A stretch of DNA of 64,000 nt from Arsenophonus sp046530765 (GCA_046530765.1 JBHEQS010000001.1:1-64000), one strand, 5' to 3'. Positions 26,298-38,558 are shown, counted from the stretch's first letter. The notes: generated from the sequence alone by a model not told the origin. A program made the numbers and translations.

Positions 26298-28840
26298 TCA
26301 TTCTATTACTTATTCCAGAAGTAAATAATTATTTATAATCATATCAATATTTTCAACTAGTTAGTTATTGTTTACATTTGATTAAATAAATAAATTTATT
26401 ATAAACTAAAACCTTTAAAGAATTATATATTCATGTAATTAATAATGGTAGAAATAATTTCTTAAGTTATTATACTTTAGTGATATTAATTTAAGTTATT
26501 TCTTTTGTATTAAGTTAAATACTGTACAAATTTAGCAATATTATTAGAGTGTATAAATTAAAAGAACATAGATGCAATTAAATGTATATATGCTTCTATT
26601 ATAAAGTATAAATTGTTGATCAATAATACTTAGATCATTTATAAACTAATCGTATTTAGTAATAATTAATTTTTAAGAATTAGTTTTTTGTTAAGTGAAT
26701 TACATTAAATGTTGTTAACAGTATAATTGTAAACTTTTATTTGTTAATAATGAAATATTTTAACACTCATAAACAATTAAATTTAATAATTATCTAACCT
26801 GAATTTACTTTTAAAAATTTCTATAAATATAGAAAAATACAATATTCATATTAATCAATATTGATTTTATTTATATTTATAATTCATGTAAAACTAAGTA
26901 TGTGTGATAAAAAATTAGTATAGATGATATGAAACAAATATTAACAATTAGTACAAAATAGTTTTTAATTCTCATAAATATTTTTAAGCTTTAACTAATA
27001 GTATTTTATAAATATAATAGCTATTATATTGCAATATAAAGAAATAAATTTTTTATATCTATTAAATTATAAGCATTATTTAATGATACTTAATTAGTTA
27101 TATTTCTTTATTTTTTTAATTATTTTGTTATAGGATTTTAATTCTCACTAATTCTTCATGTTTTTTATCATTAAAATAACTAATAATTAAATATCTCAAC
27201 AAAAACATATAAGTTATGGTAAACTTAATATATTTTTTTATATTTTTTTAGATAAAAAACTTTATTTTAAGTTAAATACTTTTATAAATTGATAATTTAT
27301 AATTTATTTTTATTGATATTAAATTTTATTTTTTTACTCAATTATTTTGTTTTATTATATGCTTTATGATTGCTTATGTTTTTTTTAGAAAAACGCTGTT
27401 GTAGCTATTAAGTTTTTAAAAATAATCTATTGAAAAATTTCATTATAATAAAAATATTATTATATTATATTTTCTAGTAACTAACTTCATTATAATTTAA
27501 GTTAGTAGGTTTTATTTTTTGTTTTCTAAAAATTAATATTATTGAGAAGTCATATTATAATAGTTGCTTCTATTCTATATTCATCATCTTTTCTTTCTGA
27601 AAAAAATCTTAAAATTCTAATAATAGTTTTTATTTAAAATAAAAGAAATCTTTTACTATATAATTAAATATAGTTGATATTGCATTTAAGAAATTTTTCT
27701 AGTAGTAAAATTTTTGTTAAAAAGTAAAACATTTTAATAAATTAATCCATTGAAGTATTTTTACGTTGTACAATTAACCACAACATTTTAAAAAAAATAA
27801 ATTAGTTTATTGTTATTTTTTTTGATTCTAACTTATCTAGTCTGTAAAAATTGTTTTACTTTTGATTTATATAATATTTTTTTAAAATGCTATATATGAA
27901 TAATCATTTAGATCTTCATAAAAATTATATTAAATTATTATATTAGGATTTTCATAATTTTTTTACTTTATGTTAATTGCCACATTAAATTTGTAATATA
28001 AATATTTGTTTTCATTTGTATTATTAAGATTATAAATAGAAATAAATACATTAAATCATATTTTATGGTAGATATTAAATAATTGAATATATTAATTGTG
28101 ATTTATAAAATCTTTTAATTTCGACAAATAAAATAAGCTTTTAAAAATTTAAATTATCTCTCTTTTATTAATAGTGACATTTATTTTTTTTATAATTAAT
28201 TATAATTAATATTATTAATATATATAATTTAATTAAGATGTTTTAATATTAAATTAATACTTAAAGAATATATAACTAATAATTTATAATTTTTTTAAAT
28301 TCTATATCTAATTTAAAAACTATTAAATTAGTTTTTTAACATATTCTAATATCTATTTACTTATATTTTTTTGTATGAAATTTTTTTATAAATTAATAAT
28401 ATTATTAGATTATGATAGTAGTTATATATTTTATTAAAATAGAAAATTCTTTAGCATTAAACGCATTCAAATTGTATTGCTTTAATATTTTTTTCGCAGA
28501 TAATAAATGATTAGTTTTTTTGTATTGTAAAAATTATAAAATATTTTACTAAATTAATTTAATAAGTATATGCGCAATCAAGATAACCTATTAATTCTTT
28601 ACAAGAAAAATAAAATATTTTGTATTTCAAGACTACAAATGTAAATACACAGAAACATCAACTGATTTGATTTCTGTAACGTTATAGTTTTTTAAAGATA
28701 CTTTAGCAATTATTGCAAAGTAGAAAATGTTTGATTATTGGTAACACGAAAATTATTTTTAATTCATATAGCATTTTGTTAATTAAATTTTGTTCATTTC
28801 TGTGTTTTCATTTTCTCATTAGTGAAATTAGATAATATTT

Positions 28841-28882
28841 TCATAATCATAATCATAATCATAATCATAATCATAATCATAA
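28841..28882. repeat. 6-bp tandem repeat (TCATAA), 7 copies
   Basis: Seven exact copies of TCATAA in a row with no interruption. A microsatellite-like array in gene-free DNA. Confidence 0.95.
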
Positions 28883-31800
28883 TTACAATATTTGGTATAT
28901 GTCTATTTATCTATTAATCAACAGTTCTATTATAAGTTGATATACAATATATAAATTTATATTCAATAACTTTTCTTTTTCTGAGTTTATTTTAATCTTC
29001 TGTATTTTAATGTATATTAATAAAATTAAATCATTCAGATATAATAAAACCCTATATATTACATTTAATAAAGAATTAATTTAGATTTTTATAAATTATT
29101 ACACAACCTAATGTAATCTATAGTAAATTTTAGTTGACAATAACTATTTAGACTATTCATGTAATTAATATTATTATATATAATTTGTTTGAGATAAATG
29201 TTAATCAAATCTAATATAAACACTTTTATTGTAAAAACAAAATATTTTTATATTATAATTTTAATTTTTATATTCTAAATAATTTTATTTTTAGTTTTAA
29301 TGTTTATACTGATTTGATTTTGCTGATATATATTTTAACTATATGAAAGATAAGTTTTTACTAAACCGCTCTTAATTAATACATTTGTCTATTTAGTTTT
29401 AAATAATGTAAAAAAATTACAAGATCATATTTTTTGTTTGAAACATTCTAAGTCTTTATATAAGATATTATTTATATTTTATATTGAGCATTTTGCTAAA
29501 CTTAATTTTATTATGTATATTTAATTTCTCTGAAAATTCATTCATTTTTAAACATGTTCCAATAAGAATATTTATTTTAATTGCAAAAATATTTGCTATT
29601 AGATATTATCTATTAAGTGTTTGTTACATTTCTTTTAAATATCTAGTAGAGATACTTATGCACAAAGAAAACTAAATCACTCTTTTAAAATAACTTATAA
29701 ATATGTGAAATTGCTTTCATAATTTTTTATAATGTTTCTTTCATAGATTTTTTTATAAAATATAATTTTAGAATTACTTCTAGGAATAAAAATTTTATAT
29801 GTATGACTGAAAACTTTTGCATAATTACTTTTAAAATCACTTATATATAAAATATTTAATTTTTAGCAGTATAATGAAGTTAAGATTTTTCATTGCATCC
29901 TTAAATTAAATATATATATTTGCGATTTATTTTTTTTACGAATTAAATTCTTTGTGTATTAATATAATAGATTACAAGTAATTTTTATTATTTATATATC
30001 AAACTGATTATCCAATAAAAATACTATAATCAGTTTAATAAATAATTTTAAGATTAGTTTATAAACTATATGCTTTTCCTACATGTTATTGATTATAAAA
30101 TTTTTGCAGTATTATACATTCATATCATTTTATATATTTGTAAATTATTTTTAATTAATTTGAATACCAAATTTAAATGTTATATCTATTGATATTAATA
30201 ATATATGTGATTATTGTAATTTATTTGGTTTTTATATATAAACTACAATTATGGTTTATAGATATAATTAAGCATAAAAATTGGAATAATTAATTATTAT
30301 CATAAAATAAAATCTAGAATATATAAAATTCTTAATATATGAAAATTTAAATTTATTTATATTGGAGAAATTTAATTAAATATGAATTTTATAAGATTAT
30401 TAAAATATTAAAGAGCATATTAAAATTGTAAGAAAATTACAACTTATTATAATTTTTGATACTTTATATAATTAAGGAATCTTATGCACAAAACATATAC
30501 TACTATGGATAATAATTAATAATGTTAGTTATTTTATTAAGTAATTAGATATAATTTTAGATGAAATTTGATAAATTAATTATAATTTATTAATTTAGTA
30601 AAAAATATAGAAAAAAATAAAATAATCTCAATTTGATTGTAAGAATAAATAATATTAGATATATCTAGAATTAGAAAAAAATATAAGTTATATAGAAATA
30701 TATAAATCTATAGTGTAATATTTATTATTAGTTCATTGACTATAATATTTTAGTCAAAAAATAAATAAGTACTGAAAATTATACAATATTATTTACTTAC
30801 AATATATCTAAACTAATTTTTAAAGAATATATAAATTTTTTAATAATATAATAATCAAAGCCGTTAGTAGCAAGAAGTCTGATTGCTAACTGTTGTTGGT
30901 TTTAGTAATATTTTTTGTCTATAGAGTATTCTTTTGTACTTAAAATAATTTGATTCAATATCAAATTATTTATATATAACATAATTATGATTAGTGATGA
31001 TGATATACAATGATTTCTTTATTATTTGATGATATATAATGCATGGAATAAATAATAAAAGTAATAATTTGATATATACAAACAATGTATGCTTAGTTTG
31101 CACAACAGTCTGAACTAGCACCTATCAAGAAAACTTAATTAATAAGAGATAAATATAGAACTATGAGCACTCTGAATGAAACAATGCTTATGTTTAATAT
31201 TTATACATTTTTACCGTACGAACATATGACAATATGAAACAAATATGTTTTATAGAAGTTAGAAGATAGCGCAGTAGATATAATATGAAGATAAAAAATT
31301 ATAAATTTAAAACAAAACCAAAAGTTATAAATATTTATATTTTATATTAATAATACAATTTTAAAAATTGAGATGCCAATATATCCATAATAATATAACA
31401 ATAAATAATTAAAACATAATTTATACATAAATTTTCTAACAGAAAAGCACTCGTACTTAAAGAGTTATATAATTGATCTTACTTTTATACACAAAATATT
31501 AACATGCACAAAGAAAAATGAAAAAAAGGTACATAATGTTTTGATTAAGTAAATATAAAAAAAAATTACTAACATATATTTAATATCTATTGTATAAGCT
31601 ATTTATGAAATTACTAAAAAATAGACAGTGACTAACATTGTACTCAAAGTTATAGTCTAAAAATAAGAAATAAAACACAGAAATTGAATACAATAATATT
31701 TTTTGATTAGATCAAGCAATTAAGTTATTTATTAATTTGTAACAATATAAGTAAGATTTTATATTTAGTAATAATATATATTAATTCAATTTATGCAAGT

Positions 31801-33394
31801 TATCATATTAAGTAATAAAACTTAACAAAATCTACATCAAATAAGGATGTAAAGATGTAATTGATATGTATAGAAAAGTTTTTTTGATATGGTAAGCTAT
31901 AATTATAGAGTAACAAAATTTCAAAGAAACTATCTATCTTGCATATTAAATTTTATTCAAATTTTCTTAAAACTCATTTATTTATTGATATTGATGCATC
32001 AAGATAAATATTAAATGATCTGATCAGTGCAACTATTTTTTTAATTATTATTATAAAGTTTATAACTAAATGAATTATTATAATTCATTTACAATGTCTA
32101 TGTAAAACAAGTTAATTGATGTATGACTCTAATTTTATATCAAAAGAAAAAAGGCGTAAATCGAGTTAAGAAAATATTATCATATTGATTTGATAATAAA
32201 ATAAAATTGAATGTTAATTAATATAGTAGCTTATTAACTTCATCAATTTAATTAACATCACTAATTATACTATTTGACGTAAAGCAAAAGATTTAAATAA
32301 TAATATCTAATTTAAGTTAGTAAAGTACTCTGCGTGTAAAATATTTATAAACAATTAGATTAACAAAATATTTCTCATTCTAATAAATAATATAAAAACT
32401 TAAAGTATATCTAATTAGATAATTAAACTTTTTTTATCCAAATTAACAAATATTGATAATTAAAAATATATGTAATTAATCAGAAGAAGATAGAATAGTT
32501 TGTTATAAAAAGGTAGATAATAAAAAATATATACTGATCGCAATATAACAGGAATTTCTGTTACTATATAATAGTATATAAATTCATCATAAATAATTGT
32601 AAGTTACTTATTATCTATCATAATATATATAATTCAACTACATTTTCAATGATATTAACATTGATGACAATTATAAGAGTTATTAATAATAAACTTAGAA
32701 TACACTCACATGTATACACGACTATATAATATATGATTTTCAGTTTAAATGTTTACTTTAGTTCACCAATATCTTGTTAGAAATATATTAATGTGTTGCA
32801 TAATATTTGGATTTTAATTATTTTAAAACAATCATGAAATCTTTTCTGTGATAAGTCTATTTGTTATATGTTAGATAAATTTATAATAACTATAACAAAA
32901 TTTATATGTTCTTCTTTATAATTCTGCAAATTTTTATTATATCAGTTAATTTTATAACTAATTTTAACATATCTATAGCTATAGCTATTGTGTGATTTTA
33001 TATCAGTCATAGAAATTATAAGTTGCTACCTTATAATTTTCTAATGTAGTACATAATGATATTAACTATAAGAGAAACGGTTATATTGTGCAAACTATAT
33101 TGCAAAGTGACGAACTTTTATTCGATAAGATATTAAGTGAGTATTTGTAAAATGTTATTGGTCTTCTTTCAACATATATCTGTTTGTTTAAAATAATTAA
33201 CATTGTTAATCTGAATAATATTAGTTTTGTAATCTATTATAATTGTGTAAGTATTTTGTAACATTTTTCTATATTAAGAATTTCTAGTATGAGTTATTTC
33301 TAACTAGATACAGTCAATCTATTCACTTTAATATTTTATTATGACTTCTATATAGTAATTATTATGCAATAATCTTAAATTAAGAAGTTTATTG

Positions 33395-33425
33395 TTACAA
33401 ATTTATATTTGATATAAATTTGTAA
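33395..33425. repeat. Hairpin, 14-bp perfect stem
   Basis: 33395-33408 and 33412-33425 are exact reverse complements with a 3-nt loop. No supported gene is within 2 kb. Confidence 0.8.
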
Positions 33426-33679
33426 ATTTAAATTGTTCAGAACTTCTATCTCTTAAATACAAAAAAAATAAACATAATATTTCTGTTTTTTATAAATATT
33501 AATTTATGAAAAAAAATAAAAGATTAGTTTCTTGCTTGATTAATACAATACAGCACTTGCGCTCAATCTAGTATTTTTTAATATAAAATTTTATAACTAG
33601 TTAATTATAGTATATTTTGTATATCAATGGTTATAAAAACTAACAATTAAATTTTTTCATTATTATTAATAATTTTTTC

Positions 33680-33713
33680 AATATAAAATAAAGTTGCAAC
33701 TTTATTTTATATT
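33680..33713. repeat. 34-bp gapless palindrome
   Basis: 33680-33696 is the exact reverse complement of 33697-33713, with GTTGCAAC at the centre. Runs of T lie just outside both ends. With its T-tract on the plus strand (from 33715) it would look like a terminator, but no gene ends near it. Confidence 0.9.
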
Positions 33714-35119
33714 ATTTTTTTTATTTCTGTATTAATTTATTAAATATAAGAAAATGATTTTGATAATTAGGTTATAAATAATGATTTTATTACGTGTAAT
33801 AAATAAAATTTAGCAGTAAATATAACAATATCTTTTTTGTATAACATTTAAAATACTTGTAATACTATTATTTCTTATATGATAATTAAATTGTCTATTA
33901 TTTAATAATATTATCTCTCAGAATTGCTACTTATTAATTTTATTATAAAATTATTTATAACAATATTATATATTCATTTAATATATAAATTTAGTGCATA
34001 ATTTTTTATTTATATGTTCAAATAATATAAATAATCTTTCATTGCATTATCTGACATTATATTCACATTGATTTCTAATCAACTTGTTTAAGTTATTTCT
34101 TGCATATAAGATTTATTATTAATTTAAGTGTAGTTTATTTGCAATATGTATATGAATGACTGTTATTTAAAAAGAGATCTCGCTACTATTATTTTCTATA
34201 TAAAATTACTTTACTGGATATATCCTTACATATCTTTAATTTAATGATTTATTAAAATATTATTATATTTTATACTAATCAATTATTTTACTTTATGCTT
34301 GAATCATATGTTTTGCTTAATTTATTTATATAACTTTTTCATAGGCGAAATTAATTTATTATTAATTTTATAATAATCTTTTACAAATTTTTTTATTTTA
34401 TTTAAATTATATATTTTAAAATATTCTATTATACATTTTATTTAATTATTAATTTAAATATTATAATGTTATAATTGATAGAATAGTATTGCAGTTATTC
34501 ATAATTTTATTATATCATATTTATGATATGTATTTAATTGTAAAAATAAATCAATAATATTAATAAGTTACTTTATATATATGGCGTGTATTTTTATGCG
34601 TTAAAATTTATATATATAATTATTTTTATCTATCTTATATTATATTTTCATTTTTATTTAATCTGATTATCTTTAATTTTTAAGCGTATTTTAACGTTAT
34701 ACTTTTAATATTTAGATAAACATTAAAAGATTAATAATAAATATTATTAAGGTTGTAAATATACTTTTCATTGCATAGTGTATGTTTTAGATTTGGATGA
34801 ATTGCAAAAAAAAATGAAGAATATACTTTCTTATTCCAAAGTCTCATAAAGATATCTATGTTAATACTTAACACATTATTTTAAGTTTTGTAAACTAACT
34901 ACACTAGTAACTAAAATTTAATTTATTTATTATATTTAAATTTTAGTTATTAATTATTTCTTATTTATATTGATATTTTATTTTATTTTATTTTTGTTTT
35001 GTATTAACCTAATTATTTTCTTAATACTAAGAAAGTATAAATAAGATTTAGTATTAAACTTACAATTTTTTAATATATTTCTATTGCGTAATTTTTGAGT
35101 TAAATATGTACTAACAAAA

Positions 35120-35154
35120 AATAAACAATAAACAATAAACAATAAACAATAAAC
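35120..35154. repeat. 7-bp tandem repeat (AATAAAC), 5 copies
   Basis: Five exact copies of AATAAAC. The opposite strand opens a false 62-codon frame here. Confidence 0.95.
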
Positions 35155-35606
35155 GATTCAGTATGTTATATACAGAAATTATAATATAATTATATTCATT
35201 AATTTTAAATAAATGTAATGATAGATGTATCTTTAAATATTCTAGTACAAATACATTTAAGAATAAATTGTTATCTAATTTTATAATCTTAAAACTCATT
35301 CTATTGCTTTGTCAGAAGATAAACTTTTCTAAATTAATTTAATTATATTATTGATTTTATTTAAACTATTAAATTATTAACTTGTTATATATAGTTCTAT
35401 TAGAAAATATTTGTTATTTTTAGTATATTTACTACACTATCAATTTCACAAATCATTTAATCTAGTTTTTGATTATTCATAACTTTTAATGTTTTTATGA
35501 TTTTTTAACTATCCATATTCTGTTTTAAGAGATTTTTGATTTTATTAAAGAAATATTACGTTATGCTGTTATGGTTATTTAAATTTAAAATGCATTATTA
35601 TGAATT

Positions 35607-35628
35607 GTTAATAACTGCATTTATTAAC
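35607..35628 (-). terminator. Weak hairpin downstream of tRNA-Phe
   Basis: Exact 8-bp arms (35607-35614 and 35621-35628) enclose a 6-nt loop, 12 nt beyond the tRNA 3' end in the direction of transcription. No clear T run follows on that strand, so it may serve as a 3' processing or stop signal, or may be chance. Confidence 0.3.
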
Positions 35629-35640
35629 TATTTAAAAATG

Positions 35641-35716
35641 TGATGCCCGGAGGTGGAATCGAACCATCGACACGAGGATTTTCAATCCTCTGCTCTACCT
35701 ACTGAGCTATCCGGGC
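35641..35716 (-). tRNA. pheV: tRNA-Phe (GAA), 3' end encoded as TCA
   Basis: A full cloverleaf reads on the minus strand. The acceptor stem GCCCGGA/TCCGGGC is fully paired, the D-arm is GCTC/GAGC with GG in the loop, the anticodon arm is GAGGA-TTGAAAA-TCCTC with anticodon GAA, the variable loop is GTGTC and the T-loop is TTCGATT. This closely matches E. coli tRNA-Phe. Two departures are visible. The last three encoded bases (35643-35641) are TCA where E. coli encodes CCA, so the mature tail must be made by CCA-adding enzyme after trimming at 35644. The T-stem GATGG/CCACC contains one A-C mismatch at the 50-64 pair. Its place downstream of mltC on the same strand agrees with the E. coli pheV locus, which is the reason for the symbol. 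A well-spaced promoter lies just upstream. Confidence 0.96.
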
Positions 35717-35726
35717 ATCAAAACTT

Positions 35727-35755
35727 ATTAAACATGATTATAATATTATCGTCAA
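35727..35755 (-). promoter_or_regulatory. Sigma-70-type promoter for tRNA-Phe
   Basis: On the minus strand TTGACG (35750-35755) and TTTAAT (35727-35732) are separated by exactly 17 nt, and each matches its consensus hexamer at five of six positions. The -10 ends 10 nt before the tRNA 5' end, so the leader would be only a few bases. The usual GC-rich discriminator of stringently controlled tRNA promoters is absent. Confidence 0.5.
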
Positions 35756-35903
35756 TTAAAATTATTATAATAAACTTTAATATTGTTATTTTAAAGAAGT
35801 TAAATAATTACAATAGAATTTTTTAAGATTTTTATTAATTAAACAATGATTTTATCATCAATATATAAATTTTAGAATACAAACTTAATTAATCATAATG
35901 CTA

Positions 35904-36974
35904 TTAATAATAATTTTTATGTACATTATTTAACTTAATCAAGTAATTGCGTGATTGAGCGGATGGATGTTTAGTTGTTAATGTTTTATAAACATCATTT
36001 GGCATCATTTGATTAATAATATTTAATGCTTGCTTTTTATCATTATGAAATATTTTTAGTACACTACTAGCACCACCATTATATGCAGTGATAGTAGCAT
36101 AGCGTCGTGATATATCATTAGTAATTTCACCTAAATAAGTATTTTGCAATAATGATAAATAAGCTGTTCCTAAATCAATATTATTAGCAGGATTAAATAA
36201 ATAATTTCTACTTGGCATTCCTAATTTTCCTTGAATACGAAAAACATCTCTTCCTGCTGTATTTTGAATAATTTGCATCAATCCTAAAGCGTTAGAGCTA
36301 CTAACTGCGTAAGGATTAAAGCTAGATTCTATTTGTATTATTGAAAGAATTAATGATTCATCAATATTATATTTTTTTGATGCATTTCTAACATAATGTA
36401 AATATTTATTTACACGTTTATCAATGTGGTTTGGTGCCAATTGAATAGTAACTGACCAGATAACATTTAATCCAGATAACCGCTTCTGTAATTTGTTTTT
36501 TAACAAATATTCAGAGAATTTTATTGCTCTCCATTTACAGTCTATCGATTGATTTGTGTGATCAAATACTTGACCATACAAAAAAGGTTTTTCGTTAATA
36601 TTTATATTATCAATATCAGAATAAATATCAATAGATCCTTGATTATCCCCCATTAGTAGAGTAGCTATAATTATTTTTTTTAATTCTTCTTTTGGTTTTG
36701 TATTAGTTATTGTTTCAATTATAATGTTGCCTCTATCAAAATTAATATGGCTACGAGTTTGATATTGATTAGTATATTTAACATAATCTTTTGGTCCTGC
36801 AATAAGAACTTCTTTTGCTCCCCAAATATTCTCAACATTTTGAGCAAATTGCTGAACTAAAATATTAAATCCATTTGTGTCTTTTATGTACTCACAATTA
36901 AACAATTCTTTTTTTTTATTAGAACAAGATAATAAAATCTGCATAATGATGATAGAAAATAAAAACTTTTTCAT
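35904..36974 (-). CDS. mltC: Membrane-bound lytic transglycosylase C
   Basis: Outer-membrane lipoprotein that cleaves peptidoglycan between MurNAc and GlcNAc, forming 1,6-anhydro ends. From the ATG at 36974 it has 356 residues, against 359 in E. coli. A GTG three codons upstream (36983) is also in frame, but the ATG gives the E. coli-like start MKK. A lipoprotein signal peptide ends in LLSC, making Cys17 the lipidated residue. The N-terminal DUF3393-type part keeps the family stretch KDYVKYTNQYQTRSHINF. The C-terminal SLT domain carries the catalytic glutamate E216 in IESSFNPYAVS, then GLMQ (about 231-234) and AYNGG (about 297-301). It lies 96 nt downstream of yggX on the same strand, as in E. 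coli, and is probably co-transcribed with it. No inactivating change is seen. Confidence 0.97.
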   Translation of the reverse strand: MKKFLFSIIIMQILLSCSNKKKELFNCEYIKDTNGFNILVQQFAQNVENIWGAKEVLIAGPKDYVKYTNQYQTRSHINFDRGNIIIETITNTKPKEELKKIIIATLLMGDNQGSIDIYSDIDNININEKPFLYGQVFDHTNQSIDCKWRAIKFSEYLLKNKLQKRLSGLNVIWSVTIQLAPNHIDKRVNKYLHYVRNASKKYNIDESLILSIIQIESSFNPYAVSSSNALGLMQIIQNTAGRDVFRIQGKLGMPSRNYLFNPANNIDLGTAYLSLLQNTYLGEITNDISRRYATITAYNGGASSVLKIFHNDKKQALNIINQMMPNDVYKTLTTKHPSAQSRNYLIKLNNVHKNYY

Positions 36975-37070
36975 ATTATTCACAGTTTAATTAAATAAAA
37001 TATCAATATTATAAATATTTAATAAAGTTGACTATTATTTAGATAAGATATAATCTATCATAAAGTTTTA

Positions 37071-37304
37071 TTATTCTTTAAATAGAAATTTAATCATATC
37101 TTTCTCTAATAGTTTTCTATCTTTATCTATCATTAAATTAAGCTTTTTTTCATTAATTATAATTGTTTGCTTTTTCATCCATTGTCTCCAAGCTTCTTTA
37201 GATATTTGATTAAAAATTTTATTACCTATTTCACCAGGATAAAGCTGAAAATCTAAACCTTCAGCTTCACATTTTAAAAAAGTACAAAAAATAGTTCTAT
37301 TCAT
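37071..37304 (-). CDS. yggX: Fe(2+)-trafficking protein YggX, C-terminally shortened
   Basis: Small cytoplasmic protein linked in enterobacteria to iron handling and protection of Fe-S clusters from oxidation. The first 77 residues follow E. coli YggX closely (MNRTIFCTFLKCEAEGLDFQ, with family Cys7; ISKEAW; INEKKLN; LLEKDMIKFLF). The frame then ends in two consecutive TAA stops, whereas the E. coli protein is 91 residues and continues for about 14 more. The lost tail lies outside the conserved core, so the product may still work, but this could also be early decay. It is followed by mltC. Upstream, mutY, which overlaps yggX in E. coli, is missing. The ribosome-binding sequence is weak (GGTAA). 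Confidence 0.93.
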   Translation of the reverse strand: MNRTIFCTFLKCEAEGLDFQLYPGEIGNKIFNQISKEAWRQWMKKQTIIINEKKLNLMIDKDRKLLEKDMIKFLFKE

Positions 37305-38558
37305 TAAATTGTTACCAAAATTTAAAAATTAATTTTTAAATTACTAAATAAATTTTTAACATGTGACTGTAATCAAACTTTTATATATTATTGTAAATTA
37401 TACAAAAAACCATTGTTTTATTCATATAATTAAGAAAACTAATTAATAGTGATATAAATTAGTGCAATATTAAATGAAAATTTTAGAACATGACGAAATA
37501 TAATTAAACTCTATATTTTATTATATAAAATATCTGAATTATCAATCTATTTATTACCACATTAATAATAGTTAAATTGTATATAAATAAATATCCTATA
37601 TAAAAATTCTAAAGAAATGTTCTTTTTTAATCAAGCTAACTTTTAATATCGTAAAATTTAAAAATCAATAATTTTAGTTAAAATCTATTGTATAGTTTTT
37701 TTGTTTAAAATTTTTTTTAAGTATTATTCTTATAAAATTATAGAAACATTTTGTAATTGGTAAAGTTCACATTTATCTTTGCTGCTATTATATATTATGG
37801 TACTAAGATATATTATTTTTTATTAATACTTTGACATTGTAAATAAATATTAACATAATACTTATATCTAATAACCACTTCTTATGTTCTTTTTATACTG
37901 AAAATACTCAATACAGTATAAATAGTAATAATATTTTTTATATTTTAATCTAGAATAAGAAAATGTTACTTTTGTAATAATAATAAAATAAACTGCAGCA
38001 GTTAATATTCCAATTCGTATAAGTAAAATAATCTATTCAAATTTATTTAGAAAATTCAGTTATATTTTTCTATAATTCATTTTGATGTTTTATGTAAATT
38101 AAAAGATCTATAATAATAACCAAGAGAATAGTAGTCGATTGATGTAATATTTTACGTTTCAAGATTTTAGATAAACAAGTAATTTCAGGAAAATTTATAA
38201 TAATTTCTTGAAATATGATATGATAATATCAACTTATGCTTTATGATAACATGTCTGATGATTAAACATAATGGAGTAATTTTTATATTTGACAATTAAT
38301 TGTTTTACATACATAACTACGATGTAATATAAATATAGAATTATATTTTTTAATATTCATATAAATATTTATCACAAATAGTTTTTATTAAAAATAATTT
38401 TATATAATAAGTTATATTGTCCAATAGTTAAATTTTATAATTTTTATTCAAATAAAATTAGCGATTTTATAAAGAATTTCTATAATTAACATCTATCTAG
38501 CGATATAATGATCTGTATCGAAAATAATATTAATTAATAAAAAATAATATCAATATTT
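37305..38558. other. Gap at the place of mutY
   Basis: In E. coli mutY (about 1.05 kb) sits between yggX and the divergent trmB. Here the same interval is 1254 nt but has no open frame of useful length and no visible [4Fe-4S] cysteine cluster or helix-hairpin-helix motif. By size and position it is probably the eroded mutY plus the old divergent promoter region. No residue-level similarity could be shown. Confidence 0.6.
38504..38509 (+). promoter_or_regulatory. Possible -10 box for trmB
   Basis: A perfect TATAAT lies 49 nt before the trmB ATG. No convincing -35 sits 16-18 nt upstream. Perfect TATAAT strings are frequent in this AT-rich DNA, so the support is positional only. Confidence 0.25.

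Larger units (their letters stand above)
3626..35640. other. 32-kb gene desert
   Basis: No protein or RNA gene can be supported in this stretch. The longest open frames are 62-78 codons, rich in Ile, Leu, Phe, Tyr, Asn and Lys as random AT-rich DNA would give, have no recognisable domain, and occur about as often as expected by chance. The stretch holds perfect palindromes, hairpins and short tandem arrays (listed separately) and a few patches of raised G+C near 6.78-6.94, 18.42-18.48, 25.14-25.20 and 31.08-31.14 kb that may be the last traces of genes. Strand composition varies in blocks: T-rich on the plus strand around 20-30 kb, A-rich at about 30.3-32.5 kb, then T-rich again. No transposase, phage, plasmid, rRNA or tRNA sequence was recognised. 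Confidence 0.8.

Noticed and set aside
29484..29675. 63-codon frame, plus strand
   Set aside because: Chance length in a T-rich block; no recognisable family.
30830..30960. Minus-strand stretch reading QQQLAIRLLATNGFDYYIIK, loosely like a RecX C-terminus
   Set aside because: Short, interrupted by a stop just upstream, and in a block whose skew argues for the other strand. The pattern match is too weak to call.
31080..31225. Short frame starting MSTLNETMLM in a G+C-raised patch
   Set aside because: Only 24 codons, no ribosome site, and no recognised relative.
35111..35299. 62-codon frame, minus strand
   Set aside because: Its C-terminal part is encoded by the AATAAAC tandem array.
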